Shown here: piece by piece, positions 26,318 through 36,136 of the stretch
How positions within the stretch are numbered: the stretch's first letter is position 1
Layout: each line of letters begins with the position of its first letter
NCBI RefSeq assembly: GCF_007679495.1
Contig: NZ_VEGP01000027.1
Location: 1-64,000, forward strand
Source: Paenibacillus sp. 32O-W
GTDB taxonomy: Bacteria; Bacillota; Bacilli; Paenibacillales; NBRC-103111
DNA: 64,000 nucleotides
Reading direction: 5' to 3'
Program-made: the position numbers and the translations under genes
The notes under the pieces: model-generated
What the model was told of the DNA's origin: nothing
The model's input: the letters and a program-made list of their open reading frames with translations, nothing else
The model's database searches: none

Positions 26318-29300
26318 TTGCGATCGCTAATACAAGCGCTGTCTCAAGACACCGATTTTCAAACCGTTATATCCGGATTGAAGTCCGGAATGAAGGAACA
26401 ATTAATAGCTGGTCTGGCCGGTTCTTCGCGTCAGGTGTTGATCGCAGCATTGGCCGATGAGCTTAAGCAGCCGATCCTTGTTGTAACCCACAATATGTTT
26501 GCGGCACAGAAAATTGTAGAAGATTTATCCGAGTTCCTTCCTCCGGAGGATGTGCTGTTGTTCCCGGCCCAGGAGCTGATGGCTGCAGAAACCGCTGTGT
26601 CCAGCCCGGAGACTCTTGCTCAGCGGATTGATGCGTTAACCCGCTTATCGACCGGGTTCAGAGGGGTTCTCGTCACTCCCTACGCCGGCTTGAGGAAGCT
26701 GCAGCCGTTGAAGTCTGTATTTGCCGAAGCTCAAGTAACGGTTAGCGTGGGTGAAGCGCTCGAACTGGAAGCCTTCCTGACCCGGATGACGGAGATGGGC
26801 TACGAGCGTGTGGATCAAGTCGAGAAGAAGGGCGAGATGAGCGTCAGGGGCGGAATTATTGATATCTTTCCGCTGACATCGCCAAATCCTTACCGAATAG
26901 AGCTGTTTGATGTCGAAGTAGACTCAATCCGAACATTTGACGCTGCCAATCAACGATCGATAGACAAAATAAATAAACTGATTATTCCTCCAGGTAAAGA
27001 GATTATTGCCGAAGGAAAGCGTTTCCAAAATGCGGCCGAACATGCCTTCGACCTGCTGCAGAAGCAACTGGCAAAAATGACGGACCGTCAAGCCAAGGAG
27101 AAGCTGGAAGAGGAGATTCGCAGCGACATAGAACGGCTCAGACAGCAGCAGTCGTTCCCGGGAATCTATAAATATATTTCTTTGCTGTATCCCGAGAGAC
27201 ATACTCTGGCGGATTATATGGACAAAGACACTCTGCTGATTCTCGATGAGCCATCCCGTTTGCTGGAAACCGCCAAACAACTGGAAAGAGACGAGGCGGA
27301 ATGGGTGACCGGGCTGCTGCAGGAAGGTAAAACTCTGCCGGCTTTTGTGCTGTCCAAGACATACGACGTCTTGTTGTACCGACAGCCGTTTCCTACTCTA
27401 TATGTCTCCTTATTCCTTCGCCAGGTTCCGCAGACCCAGCCGCAGAATATTGTTAACTTCATGAGCCGGGCCATGCAAAATTTCCATGGTCAAATGAATC
27501 TGCTCAAAGCGGAAACCGACCGTTGGAAAAAAAGCGGCTATAAAGTGGTTATGCTCGCCAGCGGCGAGGAACGGATGGAGCGGGTCCGACGGGTGCTTCA
27601 TGATTACAAGATTGAAGAGCCGATTTTGCTGGATGGAAATTTGCAGAGCGGATTTGAATTACCTTCGGTTCATTTGGTCGTGCTGACGGAGGGAGAGATG
27701 TTCTCTCAGAAGCAGCGCAAGGCACGTAAAGTAGACAAGAAAATAGAAAATGCGGAACGGATTAAAAACTATCAGGAGCTTAGAGTGGGCGACTATGTCG
27801 TCCATGTTAATCACGGAATCGGGAAATATGTGGGCATTGGAACCCTGGAAATCAATGGAATCCATAAAGACTATTTGCATATTCTCTATGCCGGCGGAGA
27901 CAAGCTGTCAGTTCCTATTGACCAGATAGAGCTCATCCAGAAATATGTAGGCTCTGAAGAGAAGGAGCCCAAGATCTATAAGCTGGGCGGTACGGAGTGG
28001 AACCGGGTTAAGAGCAAGGTGCGCTCCTCCGTTAAAGATATTGCCGATGATTTAATCAAGCTCTATGCAGACAGGCAGTCCACGCCTGGATATCCTTTCT
28101 CCAAGGATACGCCGTACCAGCAGGAATTCGAGAGTCTCTTCCCCTACGATGAGACCCCCGATCAGATACGGGCCATCGAGGAAATCAAGATGGATATGGA
28201 GAAGCCTCGGCCGATGGACCGGCTGCTATGCGGTGACGTAGGCTACGGTAAAACCGAGGTCGCTATTCGTGCTGCCTTCAAGGCGGCAATCGACGGCAAG
28301 CAAGTGGCCGTACTGGTGCCGACAACGATACTGGCCCAACAGCACTATGAAACGTTCAGGGAAAGATTCTCGGAATATCCGTTCAATATTCAGGTGCTCA
28401 GCCGTTTCCGCTCCAAGAAGGAACAGAACGAAACGATTAAAGGAATCAAAACCGGTACGGTTGATATTGTTATCGGGACCCATCGGTTATTGTCCGCCGA
28501 TATCGTCTTTAAAGAGCTGGGTCTTCTTATAGTGGATGAGGAGCAGAGATTCGGGGTTTCCCATAAAGAGAAGCTAAAGAGGCTCAAGCCAAATGTGGAT
28601 GTTCTTACATTGACGGCTACTCCTATTCCACGGACACTGCATATGTCGATGCTCGGCGTCCGGGATTTGTCGGTCATCGAAACTCCTCCGGAGAATCGCT
28701 TCCCGGTTCAAACCTATGTGGTAGAGCATAGCAACACTCTTGTGCGGGAGGCTATTGAGCGGGAATTGGCGAGAGAGGGACAAGTGTATTATTTATATAA
28801 CCGGGTGCAGGGCATTCAGCAAATGGCCGATCAGATCTCCATGCTGGTGCCGGACGCCAAGGTGGCCGTCGCTCATGGTCAAATGTCGGAGCAGGAGCTG
28901 GAGAGGACGATTCTCGACTTCCTGGACGGGGAATACGATGTGCTGGTTAGCACAAGCATCATAGAAACCGGAGTAGACATTCCCAACGTCAACACTCTGA
29001 TCGTTCATGATGCCGATAAAATGGGGCTTTCCCAGCTGTATCAGCTTCGGGGCAGAGTTGGCCGCTCCAACCGGATAGCTTATGCCTATTTTACTTATCA
29101 GCGGGATAAGGTACTTACGGAAGTGGCTGAAAAACGGCTGCAGGCGATCAAAGAGTTCACAGAGCTCGGTTCCGGCTTTAAAATTGCGATGAGAGATTTG
29201 GCTATCCGCGGTGCGGGTAATTTGTTAGGAGCGGAGCAGCACGGCTTCATTGCGTCCGTCGGCTTCGATCTGTATTCCCAGATGCTGGGGGAAGAGATCG

Positions 29301-29839
29301 CCAAGCGGAAGCAGGAGCTGGATGGTGAGGATAAGACCGAGCCCGAATTCTGGAGTACCCAGTTGGATCTTCATATCGACGCCTACTTACCGTCCGATTA
29401 CATCTATGATAGCATTCAGAAGATTGAAATTTACAAAAAAGTAGCCAATGTAACTACGCTGGAAGAGGCAGGAGATCTTCATGAGGAGCTGGTAGACCGT
29501 TTCGGCGATTTGCCGCTGGCAGTCGAAAATTTATTGGCGGTGGCGAGACTTAAAGTTTACGGTTCCATGTATGGGATAGAATCGATTGTGCAGAAGGGAG
29601 ACGATTATACCCTCAAGATCGATCCCAAGCGGAGCAAAGCACTGGAAGGCAAGAAGCTTGTGGCTCTGGCTAAGGAATTTGAAGGCCGTCTGAAGGTTAA
29701 TCCCGGGGCGCATATCGAGATCGTCGTCAAATGCAAGGGTCTCAAACCAGAACAATCCATAGCATTGTTAGAGCAGTTTTTGGTACAATACAGGGAGGCT
29801 TATAAAGAGAAGGGAGAATTGCAAAATGCTGCGAAATAA
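26318..29839 (+). CDS. mfd: Transcription-repair coupling factor
   Basis: Mfd displaces RNA polymerase stalled at DNA lesions and recruits UvrA. The protein has 1,173 residues: UvrB-like N-terminal domains (about 1-450), an RNA-polymerase interaction domain around VGDYVVHVNHGIGKYVG (near 490), a SF2 translocase with GDVGYGKTEVA (near 637) and DEEQRFGV (near 740), and a C-terminal UvrA-gating domain. TTG 26318 is chosen because AGAGGAG lies seven bases upstream; GTG 26309 overlaps that site. The end overlaps prsA by 14 bases. Confidence 0.97.
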   Translation: MRSLIQALSQDTDFQTVISGLKSGMKEQLIAGLAGSSRQVLIAALADELKQPILVVTHNMFAAQKIVEDLSEFLPPEDVLLFPAQELMAAETAVSSPETLAQRIDALTRLSTGFRGVLVTPYAGLRKLQPLKSVFAEAQVTVSVGEALELEAFLTRMTEMGYERVDQVEKKGEMSVRGGIIDIFPLTSPNPYRIELFDVEVDSIRTFDAANQRSIDKINKLIIPPGKEIIAEGKRFQNAAEHAFDLLQKQLAKMTDRQAKEKLEEEIRSDIERLRQQQSFPGIYKYISLLYPERHTLADYMDKDTLLILDEPSRLLETAKQLERDEAEWVTGLLQEGKTLPAFVLSKTYDVLLYRQPFPTLYVSLFLRQVPQTQPQNIVNFMSRAMQNFHGQMNLLKAETDRWKKSGYKVVMLASGEERMERVRRVLHDYKIEEPILLDGNLQSGFELPSVHLVVLTEGEMFSQKQRKARKVDKKIENAERIKNYQELRVGDYVVHVNHGIGKYVGIGTLEINGIHKDYLHILYAGGDKLSVPIDQIELIQKYVGSEEKEPKIYKLGGTEWNRVKSKVRSSVKDIADDLIKLYADRQSTPGYPFSKDTPYQQEFESLFPYDETPDQIRAIEEIKMDMEKPRPMDRLLCGDVGYGKTEVAIRAAFKAAIDGKQVAVLVPTTILAQQHYETFRERFSEYPFNIQVLSRFRSKKEQNETIKGIKTGTVDIVIGTHRLLSADIVFKELGLLIVDEEQRFGVSHKEKLKRLKPNVDVLTLTATPIPRTLHMSMLGVRDLSVIETPPENRFPVQTYVVEHSNTLVREAIERELAREGQVYYLYNRVQGIQQMADQISMLVPDAKVAVAHGQMSEQELERTILDFLDGEYDVLVSTSIIETGVDIPNVNTLIVHDADKMGLSQLYQLRGRVGRSNRIAYAYFTYQRDKVLTEVAEKRLQAIKEFTELGSGFKIAMRDLAIRGAGNLLGAEQHGFIASVGFDLYSQMLGEEIAKRKQELDGEDKTEPEFWSTQLDLHIDAYLPSDYIYDSIQKIEIYKKVANVTTLEEAGDLHEELVDRFGDLPLAVENLLAVARLKVYGSMYGIESIVQKGDDYTLKIDPKRSKALEGKKLVALAKEFEGRLKVNPGAHIEIVVKCKGLKPEQSIALLEQFLVQYREAYKEKGELQNAAK

Positions 29840-30932
29840 ACCACGCAAGACTAGAGCGCTTATCATAAGCCTTGTCCTGATCGTGATTGTAGCCATGCTG
29901 AGCGCCTGTGGGGATAAGAACAAGTCCGGAGCGCAAGGGGAAGTCCTGGCCACTTACAAGGATGGCTCCATTACTCAAAGCGAGTTTGACAAATTTTTCA
30001 ATACCGTTTCTTTCTTTAATGCCCAGTTTGCCGCAGCCAAAGACATTCCAGGATTCCAGGAATATTTGCTTAAGCAAATGGCCGCTCTCGATTTGATGCT
30101 TGGACAAGTATCTGATGAAAGCAAGAAGAATGCGGAAGAAGAAGTCAAGAAGCAGATGGATGAAATCAAAGCCTATTATGAATCCAAAGGGAAAAGCGCT
30201 TTGAAGGATCATCTGAAAGAGCTTAACATTACGGAGAAGGACCTGGAGGATTATGTTCGTAACAGCCTGGTTGTCATGACGGATTTGGACAGCAAGGTAA
30301 CCGACGAACAAATCCAGCAATATTACGATAATCTGGTCAATGAGAAAGTATTGGACGTTGTTACGGTTAGTCACATTCTCATTGGAATCAAAGATATGGA
30401 AGGTAAGGATCTTCGCACTAAAGAAGAGGCTCTGACTATCGCCAACGAAGTTAAGGGCAAGCTGGACAACGGAGCCGATTTCGCCGAGCTGGCCAAGGAA
30501 TATTCCGATGATCCCGGTTCCAAAGATAACGGCGGTAAGTATGAAAATGAGCCGTTATCTGCCAAGAGGTGGGTTCCTCAGTTCCAGCAGGCGGCCGAAG
30601 AGCTTCCGGTGAACACCATCAGCGAACCGATCGAAACGGATTATGGATATCATATCATGAGGGTTGATTTCAGAGGCCCGCGTCCATTGGATGATGTAAA
30701 GACCAACATTCGCGAAGCCATTACTTCAGAGCAAATTGGCGAGTTTATCGAGTCGGAGCTGCCTAATTACGACTTCAAAACCAATCTGCCTGAACCGGAG
30801 CCGTCCGAAGCCCCGGATTCTACCGGTACCCCTGAATCCACGGATACGCCGGAATCGGACAAGCCTGCCGATGCCAATGCGGAAACTCCTTCCGAGTCTC
30901 CTGCTCCTTCAGCATCGCCGGCCGCTGAATAA
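29826..30932 (+). CDS. prsA: PrsA-like foldase lipoprotein (parvulin-type PPIase)
   Basis: A 368-residue extracytoplasmic foldase. A signal peptide with the lipobox LSAC ends near residue 28. A SurA/PrsA N-domain follows, and a parvulin domain (about 178-275) contains SHILIGIK, FAELAKEYSDDPGSKDNGG and YGYHIMRVD. The last 45 residues are rich in Pro, Ser, Thr and Glu and look like a wall-spanning tail. It helps secreted proteins fold. The ATG overlaps the mfd end. A second PpiC protein is encoded at 52507. Confidence 0.9.
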   Translation: MLRNKPRKTRALIISLVLIVIVAMLSACGDKNKSGAQGEVLATYKDGSITQSEFDKFFNTVSFFNAQFAAAKDIPGFQEYLLKQMAALDLMLGQVSDESKKNAEEEVKKQMDEIKAYYESKGKSALKDHLKELNITEKDLEDYVRNSLVVMTDLDSKVTDEQIQQYYDNLVNEKVLDVVTVSHILIGIKDMEGKDLRTKEEALTIANEVKGKLDNGADFAELAKEYSDDPGSKDNGGKYENEPLSAKRWVPQFQQAAEELPVNTISEPIETDYGYHIMRVDFRGPRPLDDVKTNIREAITSEQIGEFIESELPNYDFKTNLPEPEPSEAPDSTGTPESTDTPESDKPADANAETPSESPAPSASPAAE

Positions 30933-30943
30933 TATCGATAAAC

Positions 30944-30977
30944 AAGCACTCTCTTCAAGGGAGTGCTTTTGTTTTTT
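30944..30977 (+). terminator. Terminator after prsA
   Basis: AAGCACTC pairs with GAGTGCTT (ending 30968) and a T-rich tract follows. Confidence 0.88.
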
Positions 30978-31310
30978 AAAATATAAGAAAGTATAAGTTT
31001 TCATCTATACCTGTTCTTATATTTCATCGGTAAACGCGCCCGTCCTAAGGACGGCGATAGCCGTTTATCCTTGGGAGGGAAATAGCGCTATTGGTCCGTC
31101 CAGACTAGAAAATTCGAGGGTTCCTGCAATGGAGATTCAAACCCGTGTTACTAAGTCACCGTTATTCGTGCGCTCTGTCGAGACTGGCGAAAACATGGAA
31201 TTGCCCCGGCTTACTAATGTATAAGTTTTTGGAAATCGAAGAATACTTTAAATACACTTTTACTCCAGTGAATCTGATTTCATCAAAGGAAAGAGAGGCA
31301 TCAGAGACTT
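30978..31310 (+). other. Intergenic region before spoVT with a nested hairpin
   Basis: TAAACG (31031-31036) pairs with CGTTTA (31062-31067) and encloses a GCCCGTCC/GGACGGC hairpin (31038-31045 with 31049-31055, one bulged C). I cannot match it to a known riboswitch. A sigma-G-like promoter for spoVT lies near the end: TGTATA (31218-31223) and GAATACTT (31241-31248), 17 apart. No gene was found in the gap. Confidence 0.45.
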
Positions 31311-31853
31311 ATGAAAGCAACTGGAATCGTTCGTCGAATAGACGATTTAGGCCGAGTGGTCATCCCGAAAGAAATACGCCGTACCCTTAGAATCCGGGAA
31401 GGAGATCCGTTAGAAATTTTTGTGGATCGGGATGGAGAAGTTATTCTCAAGAAATATTCCCCGATCGGCGAGCTCGGCGATTTCGCTAAGGAATATGCGG
31501 AATCATTGTACGAAAGCACTAACCACATCATTCTTATCTCCGACAGAGATACCATTATCGCCGTATCCGGAGCCTCCAAGAAAGATTATATGGAGAAGCA
31601 AATCGGTGCATTGGTCGAGAGCTCCATGGAGGGCCGGAAGTCGGTGTTGGAAACCAATCCGGGGCAGCACGACATCTGTAAAGATGTCAAGGAAAGCTAC
31701 AGTTCTTACGTAATTTCCCCTATCGTTGCAGGAGGGGATCCCATTGGAGCTGTAATTATAACCAGCAAGGATGAGTCTGCCAAGATGGGGCAAATGGAGC
31801 TTAAGATGGCTGAGACAGCGGCAGGATTTCTCGCTAAACAGATGGAGCAGTAA
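31311..31853 (+). CDS. spoVT: Stage V sporulation regulator SpoVT
   Basis: SpoVT (180 residues) tunes sigma-G genes in the forespore. Residues 1-50 are an AbrB-type DNA-binding domain (ATGIVRRIDDLGRVVIPKE) and residues 55-180 a GAF-like domain. GAGAGGCATC lies upstream of the ATG, a moderate ribosome site. A sigma-G-like promoter precedes it. It is followed by a terminator, so it is a one-gene unit. Confidence 0.96.
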   Translation: MKATGIVRRIDDLGRVVIPKEIRRTLRIREGDPLEIFVDRDGEVILKKYSPIGELGDFAKEYAESLYESTNHIILISDRDTIIAVSGASKKDYMEKQIGALVESSMEGRKSVLETNPGQHDICKDVKESYSSYVISPIVAGGDPIGAVIITSKDESAKMGQMELKMAETAAGFLAKQMEQ

Positions 31854-31875
31854 TCACGGTTTCAATCATACTCAC

Positions 31876-31923
31876 AGCTTCCTTAAGGCAAGGTGCTCTC
31901 ACCTTCTGTACAGGAGGCTTTTT
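31876..31923 (+). terminator. Terminator after spoVT
   Basis: AGCTTCCT (31876-31883) pairs with AGGAGGCT (31912-31919, one G-T); an AAGGT/ACCTT hairpin lies inside. Five T follow. Confidence 0.65.
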
Positions 31924-31975
31924 CATTTTGCAGTTTGATCAGTTATAATAAGGTCATCCGTTTTATGGAAATGGC

Positions 31976-33736
31976 ATGGAAGTTGGTAATTGTATGGATG
32001 ACTCTCGCAAACCGTCCTCTTCTGGCCACAGTCTGCTTAAGGGGGCCGCAGTCCTCGGGATAGCTGCGGTCATTTCGAAGCTGCTGGGAACCCTGCAGAA
32101 AATTCCGCTGCAAAATATGGCCGGGGACGGAGTATTTGGAATTTATAATGCTGTCTACCCGTTGTATATTCTCATACTGACCATTGCAACCGCCGGTATT
32201 CCGATAGCGGTATCCAAATTCGTCTCCGAGCAAACCGTCATGGGGCGTCCCGCGGAAGCAAGAAGAATCCTTAAGCTGGCCAGCGGGGTATTGACCTTGA
32301 CGGGATTGCTCTGTTTCATTGCCCTGTATGCCGGGGCCGGCGTGATTGCCGGCTGGATGGGAGTTGGGCAGACCGAGAAGGCGATTCGCAGTGTTTCCTT
32401 CGCCCTCCTGCTGGTCCCCGTAATGGCCGCGCTAAGGGGCTATTTCCAGGGGATTCAGAATATGATACCCACCGCCGTCTCCCAAGTAGTCGAGCAGCTG
32501 GTCAGAGTCGCAACCATGATCGGATTGCTGCTGTATTTCATCGCCCTCGGCATGAGCGAAGAATGGATTGCCGCCGGCGCAACGTTCGGCTCGGTCGCTG
32601 GAGCAGGGGCCGGATTGGTCGTCATGCTTCTCTATTGGTGGAAACGAAAAGAGCCCGCTCTGCCTGCAGCCGGGTCGGGAAATCCTTCTTCGCCGGAACC
32701 GGCGGCTGCGGGAGATACAGTGCGGAGTGCCGTGGCGGGTAGAATGGATGACGCCGGGGGACAAGCAGCTCGGGCTCGGGAGATGCCTCCGGAACCGGCG
32801 CTATCGCTGATCCGACGGTTTTTGCGCTATGCCCTGCCGATATGTTTGGGATCGTTAGTCGTACCGCTGCTGACGCTAGTTGATACGTTTACGATGCCCC
32901 GACTGCTGATTTACGGCGGCTTGGACGAAGCCGGGTCCATGTATGCCTTCGGTTTATATAACCACGGGCTGCCGCTCGTGCAGCTCGTATCCATGATCGC
33001 GACATCGATGTCCACCGCCCTGATTCCGGCCATAGCGGCAGCGAAAATACGCAACGAGCCCGAAATTATACGAGTTCGCTCGGAATTGGCGATTCGGTTC
33101 ACCTGGCTGGTCGGTCTGGCCGCTTCCTTCGGTCTGGCGGTGACCGCCGTTCCGCTAAATATCATGTTCTTCAAATCCGCCGAAGGCTGGGAGGCCATGT
33201 CTTTGCTGGCCTTCACCGCCGCATTCAGCACGGTAAATATTGTTACATCGAGCATTCTGCAAGGTCTCGGAGCCGTTAAGGTTCCGGTCATTCATCTTTT
33301 GATCGGTGTCGTGTTGAAAATAGGCTTCAATCTGCTTCTGATGCCGTTGTGGGGAATTCAAGGCGCGGCTGTGGCGGCAGTGATTGCTTATGGGACCGCC
33401 AGCGGCTTGAATTATCGCTACCTGCGCAAGAATATCGGGGTACGAATCACTTTCCGCTCGGGATTGTTTAAGCCGCTGCTGGCAGTAGTATGTATGTGTG
33501 CAGGAATTCTGGTTCTTTACTTAGGGCTGGAACTTGCATTAGATTATCTGGCCCCCGGATTATCGTCGAGAATTCGCTACTCGATTATCGGATTAGCTAC
33601 AGTCGCCGTTGGAGGATTGATTTACCCTCTGGCCTTGTTGAGGACGGGAGCTGTCAGCCGCTCGGAATTGGCGGCCGTACCGAGCTTCGGGAAAAAAATC
33701 GAGCCTTGGTTGGTCCGAATCGGTTTATGGAAGTAA
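31976..33736 (+). CDS. Polysaccharide/lipid flippase of the MVF family (YabM/SpoVB-like)
   Basis: A 586-residue polytopic membrane protein with about 14 hydrophobic segments, beginning with GAAVLGIAAVISKLLG (near residue 23). It resembles the SpoVB/YabM/MurJ superfamily that flips lipid-linked precursors. Between the sixth and seventh segments lies a long Pro/Ala/Gly-rich hydrophilic linker at about 225-275, which is unusual for the family. The start is uncertain; ATG 31994 is an alternative and both have poor ribosome sites. It occupies the yabM position before mazG. Confidence 0.82.
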   Translation: MEVGNCMDDSRKPSSSGHSLLKGAAVLGIAAVISKLLGTLQKIPLQNMAGDGVFGIYNAVYPLYILILTIATAGIPIAVSKFVSEQTVMGRPAEARRILKLASGVLTLTGLLCFIALYAGAGVIAGWMGVGQTEKAIRSVSFALLLVPVMAALRGYFQGIQNMIPTAVSQVVEQLVRVATMIGLLLYFIALGMSEEWIAAGATFGSVAGAGAGLVVMLLYWWKRKEPALPAAGSGNPSSPEPAAAGDTVRSAVAGRMDDAGGQAARAREMPPEPALSLIRRFLRYALPICLGSLVVPLLTLVDTFTMPRLLIYGGLDEAGSMYAFGLYNHGLPLVQLVSMIATSMSTALIPAIAAAKIRNEPEIIRVRSELAIRFTWLVGLAASFGLAVTAVPLNIMFFKSAEGWEAMSLLAFTAAFSTVNIVTSSILQGLGAVKVPVIHLLIGVVLKIGFNLLLMPLWGIQGAAVAAVIAYGTASGLNYRYLRKNIGVRITFRSGLFKPLLAVVCMCAGILVLYLGLELALDYLAPGLSSRIRYSIIGLATVAVGGLIYPLALLRTGAVSRSELAAVPSFGKKIEPWLVRIGLWK

Positions 33737-33767
33737 AATTGGTTTAATAGACAAAGGAGGGATGCCC

Positions 33768-35243
33768 GTGTCCGCTCAAATCACAGTTGTAGGATTGGGA
33801 ACAGGGGACGAAAACCAGATGACCTTGGGCATCTGGAATAAGCTTCAGACAGCAGCGAGAATATTTTTGCGTACAGAGGAGCATCCGGTTGCGGGGTACA
33901 TACGCAAAAAAGGAATAGCTTACGAATCCTTTGATGAGATCTACAAGCAATCGCCCACTTTCGAAGAAGTCTATGGCCAGATCGCTGCCCTGCTTATGGA
34001 AGAAGCAGTCCGGAGCGGGGAAGAAATCGTCTATGCATTGCCCGGCCATCCTTCGGTTGCCGAGCGAACGACCCAGATATTGAGACAACGCTGCCCTGAC
34101 GCGGGAATCGGACTGGAAATTCTGGGCGGTGAGAGCTTCCTCGACCAGGCTTTCCTGCGGTTCGGCTTCGATCCGATTGAAGGCTTCCAGCTGCTCGATG
34201 GTACGGCTCTGGATTCCGCTCAGCTGAATCCGATGCTGCATACGGTTGTTGCTCAGGTCTACGACTCCTTCACCGCATCGGATGTGAAGCTCACTCTAAT
34301 GGAGCTCTATCCGGATGATTATAAAGTCTATGTCGGACATGCCCTCGGAATTGCCGGTGAAGAATCGATTCATGAGATCCCTTTGTTCGAGCTGGACCGC
34401 CTGAACGGATACGGGAATTTGTCTCTGGTTTGGGTTCCCAAAGCGGAGACGAATGAGCTGGCTAACCGCACCTTCGCCCGGCTGAAGGAAATCGTAGCCA
34501 TTCTCCGCAGTCCCGAAGGTTGTCCATGGGACCGCGAACAGACACATGCGAGCATTCGCAGCAATCTTATTGAGGAAACCTACGAAGTACTGGAAGCCAT
34601 TGACGATGATGACCCCGTAGGAATGTGTGAAGAGCTTGGGGATCTGCTGCTGCAGGTAGTCATGCACGCGCAGATGGAGGACGAGGCCGGTTCGTTCACT
34701 ATTGTCGATGTCATTCAAGGCTTGAACGAGAAGCTTATTCGCCGCCATCCTCATGTATTCGGCGAAAGATCCGCACAAGATGCCGAAGAGGCTCTGTCCA
34801 ATTGGCAGCAGATCAAGCAGGAGGAGAAGCGGAAACGGGGAGAAGCTCCTGGTCAGCAATCTGTATTGTCGGGTGTCCCCAGAGACCTTCCTGCATTATA
34901 CAAAGCGGTCAAGCTGCAGAAGAAAGCAGCCAAGGTCGGATTTGATTGGCCGGACCTGCAGGGGGTTTATGACAAAATAACAGAGGAATTGCAAGAGCTG
35001 AAAGAGGCGCATAATCAGGATAGCGAGGCCCTGAAATCGGAGTTGGGCGATTTATTGTTTGCGGTTGTTAATCTGGCCAGATTCATGAAGATCGATCCGG
35101 AGGAAGCCCTCACGGCAACCAACCGAAAATTCGTGCAAAGATTTGAATACATCGAGAATCAACTGCGTTTAAATGGAAAAACTTTTGACCAAACTGATTT
35201 ACAAGAGATGGAAGCCTATTGGCAAGAAGCGAAAAAAGTTTAA
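33768..35243 (+). CDS. mazG: Tetrapyrrole methylase-MazG fusion (YabN)
   Basis: A 491-residue two-domain protein. Residues 1-215 form a tetrapyrrole-methylase-like fold (ITVVGLGTGDENQMTLG at the start), and residues 225-490 a double MazG NTP pyrophosphohydrolase with GCPWDREQTHASI near 252 and EELGDLLLQVVMHAQ near 288. MazG removes aberrant NTPs; the methylase-like half has no proven reaction. GTG 33768 is taken because GGAGG is seven bases upstream; ATG 33762 is only one base away from it. Confidence 0.94.
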   Translation: MSAQITVVGLGTGDENQMTLGIWNKLQTAARIFLRTEEHPVAGYIRKKGIAYESFDEIYKQSPTFEEVYGQIAALLMEEAVRSGEEIVYALPGHPSVAERTTQILRQRCPDAGIGLEILGGESFLDQAFLRFGFDPIEGFQLLDGTALDSAQLNPMLHTVVAQVYDSFTASDVKLTLMELYPDDYKVYVGHALGIAGEESIHEIPLFELDRLNGYGNLSLVWVPKAETNELANRTFARLKEIVAILRSPEGCPWDREQTHASIRSNLIEETYEVLEAIDDDDPVGMCEELGDLLLQVVMHAQMEDEAGSFTIVDVIQGLNEKLIRRHPHVFGERSAQDAEEALSNWQQIKQEEKRKRGEAPGQQSVLSGVPRDLPALYKAVKLQKKAAKVGFDWPDLQGVYDKITEELQELKEAHNQDSEALKSELGDLLFAVVNLARFMKIDPEEALTATNRKFVQRFEYIENQLRLNGKTFDQTDLQEMEAYWQEAKKV

Positions 35244-35338
35244 TAAATTGGGTTTTGTCAGCAGGATTTTCCGTTTCCACAAAGAATAACTTATGGCATA
35301 TCCTTATATGCACTATGTAATTACAGGAGGTAACAACC

Positions 35339-35611
35339 ATGAATAAAACCGATTTGGTAAATAACATTGCACAAAAAAGCGGACTGTCCAAGAAAGACGT
35401 GGAGTCTGTATTAAACGGACTTCTGGGTGAAATCACCGACGCACTTTCCAGCGGCGATAAGGTTCAACTGATCGGGTTCGGTACTTTCGAAACCCGTAAG
35501 CGCTCTGGCAGAGTAGGCCGCAATCCGCAAACCGGTAAAGAAATCACCATTCCTGAATCTGTCGTTCCGGCCTTCAAAGCAGGTAACAAGCTTAAAGAAG
35601 CCGTGAAGTAA
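35339..35611 (+). CDS. hup: HU DNA-binding protein
   Basis: A 90-residue HU/HBsu, the main nucleoid protein. It begins MNKTDLVNNIAQKSGLSKKD and has the DNA-binding arm signature GFGTFETRKRSGRVGRNPQ near residue 46. GGAGG precedes ATG 35339. The TAA overlaps the next ATG by one base, coupling it to rqcP. In B. subtilis hbs lies elsewhere, so its place between mazG and rqcP is a Paenibacillus-type arrangement. Confidence 0.96.
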   Translation: MNKTDLVNNIAQKSGLSKKDVESVLNGLLGEITDALSSGDKVQLIGFGTFETRKRSGRVGRNPQTGKEITIPESVVPAFKAGNKLKEAVK

Positions 35612-35874
35612 TGCGACTGGACAAGTACTTGAAGGTTTCCCGTCTGATTAAGAGACGCACTGTCGCCAAAGACGTTTCGGAACAAGGAAGAGTGTGGATC
35701 AACGGACGGGAAGCCAAGCCAAGCAGCACCGTTCAGGTAGGTGACGAGCTGACCATTCAATTCGGTCAGAAGTATGTGGTTGTGAGGGTGAATCAGCTCT
35801 CGGAATCAACCCGTAAAGAAGATGCTGCTCTTATGTATACTTTATTGCGGGAAGAAGCCCGAACGAATGGTTGA
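35611..35874 (+). CDS. rqcP: RNA-binding S4-domain protein RqcP (YabO)
   Basis: An 87-residue S4 domain protein starting MRLDKYLKVSRLIKRRTVAK. RqcP stabilises P-site tRNA during Ala-tail synthesis by RqcH on stalled 50S subunits, as part of ribosome quality control; it is B. subtilis YabO. Its ATG overlaps the hup stop. A terminator follows. Confidence 0.93.
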   Translation: MRLDKYLKVSRLIKRRTVAKDVSEQGRVWINGREAKPSSTVQVGDELTIQFGQKYVVVRVNQLSESTRKEDAALMYTLLREEARTNG

Positions 35875-35885
35875 GAGAAAGATTA

Positions 35886-35915
35886 AGAGACTAACCACAG
35901 TTTAGTCTCTTTTTC
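35886..35915 (+). terminator. Terminator after rqcP
   Basis: AGAGACTAA (35886-35894) pairs with TTAGTCTCT (35902-35910), followed by a T run. Confidence 0.9.
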
Positions 35916-36136
35916 TACCTTTGCGGTTTCCATTATTTAACCGTATAGGAAGGAACAAGTCCGTGGCAAGGTAAGGTCATTTTCCATAAGATGTATTGGG
36001 TCCTGCCAATTAGTGTACCCCTCCGGTTGGCCTCCGATAAACACTCTGTACGTTTTTTTAAGGCAATCTATCTTTTCCCCGGTTCTAAAATCGGACATCC
36101 CTCCATAATGTAGTGTTAGAAGGAGGGGTACATGCC

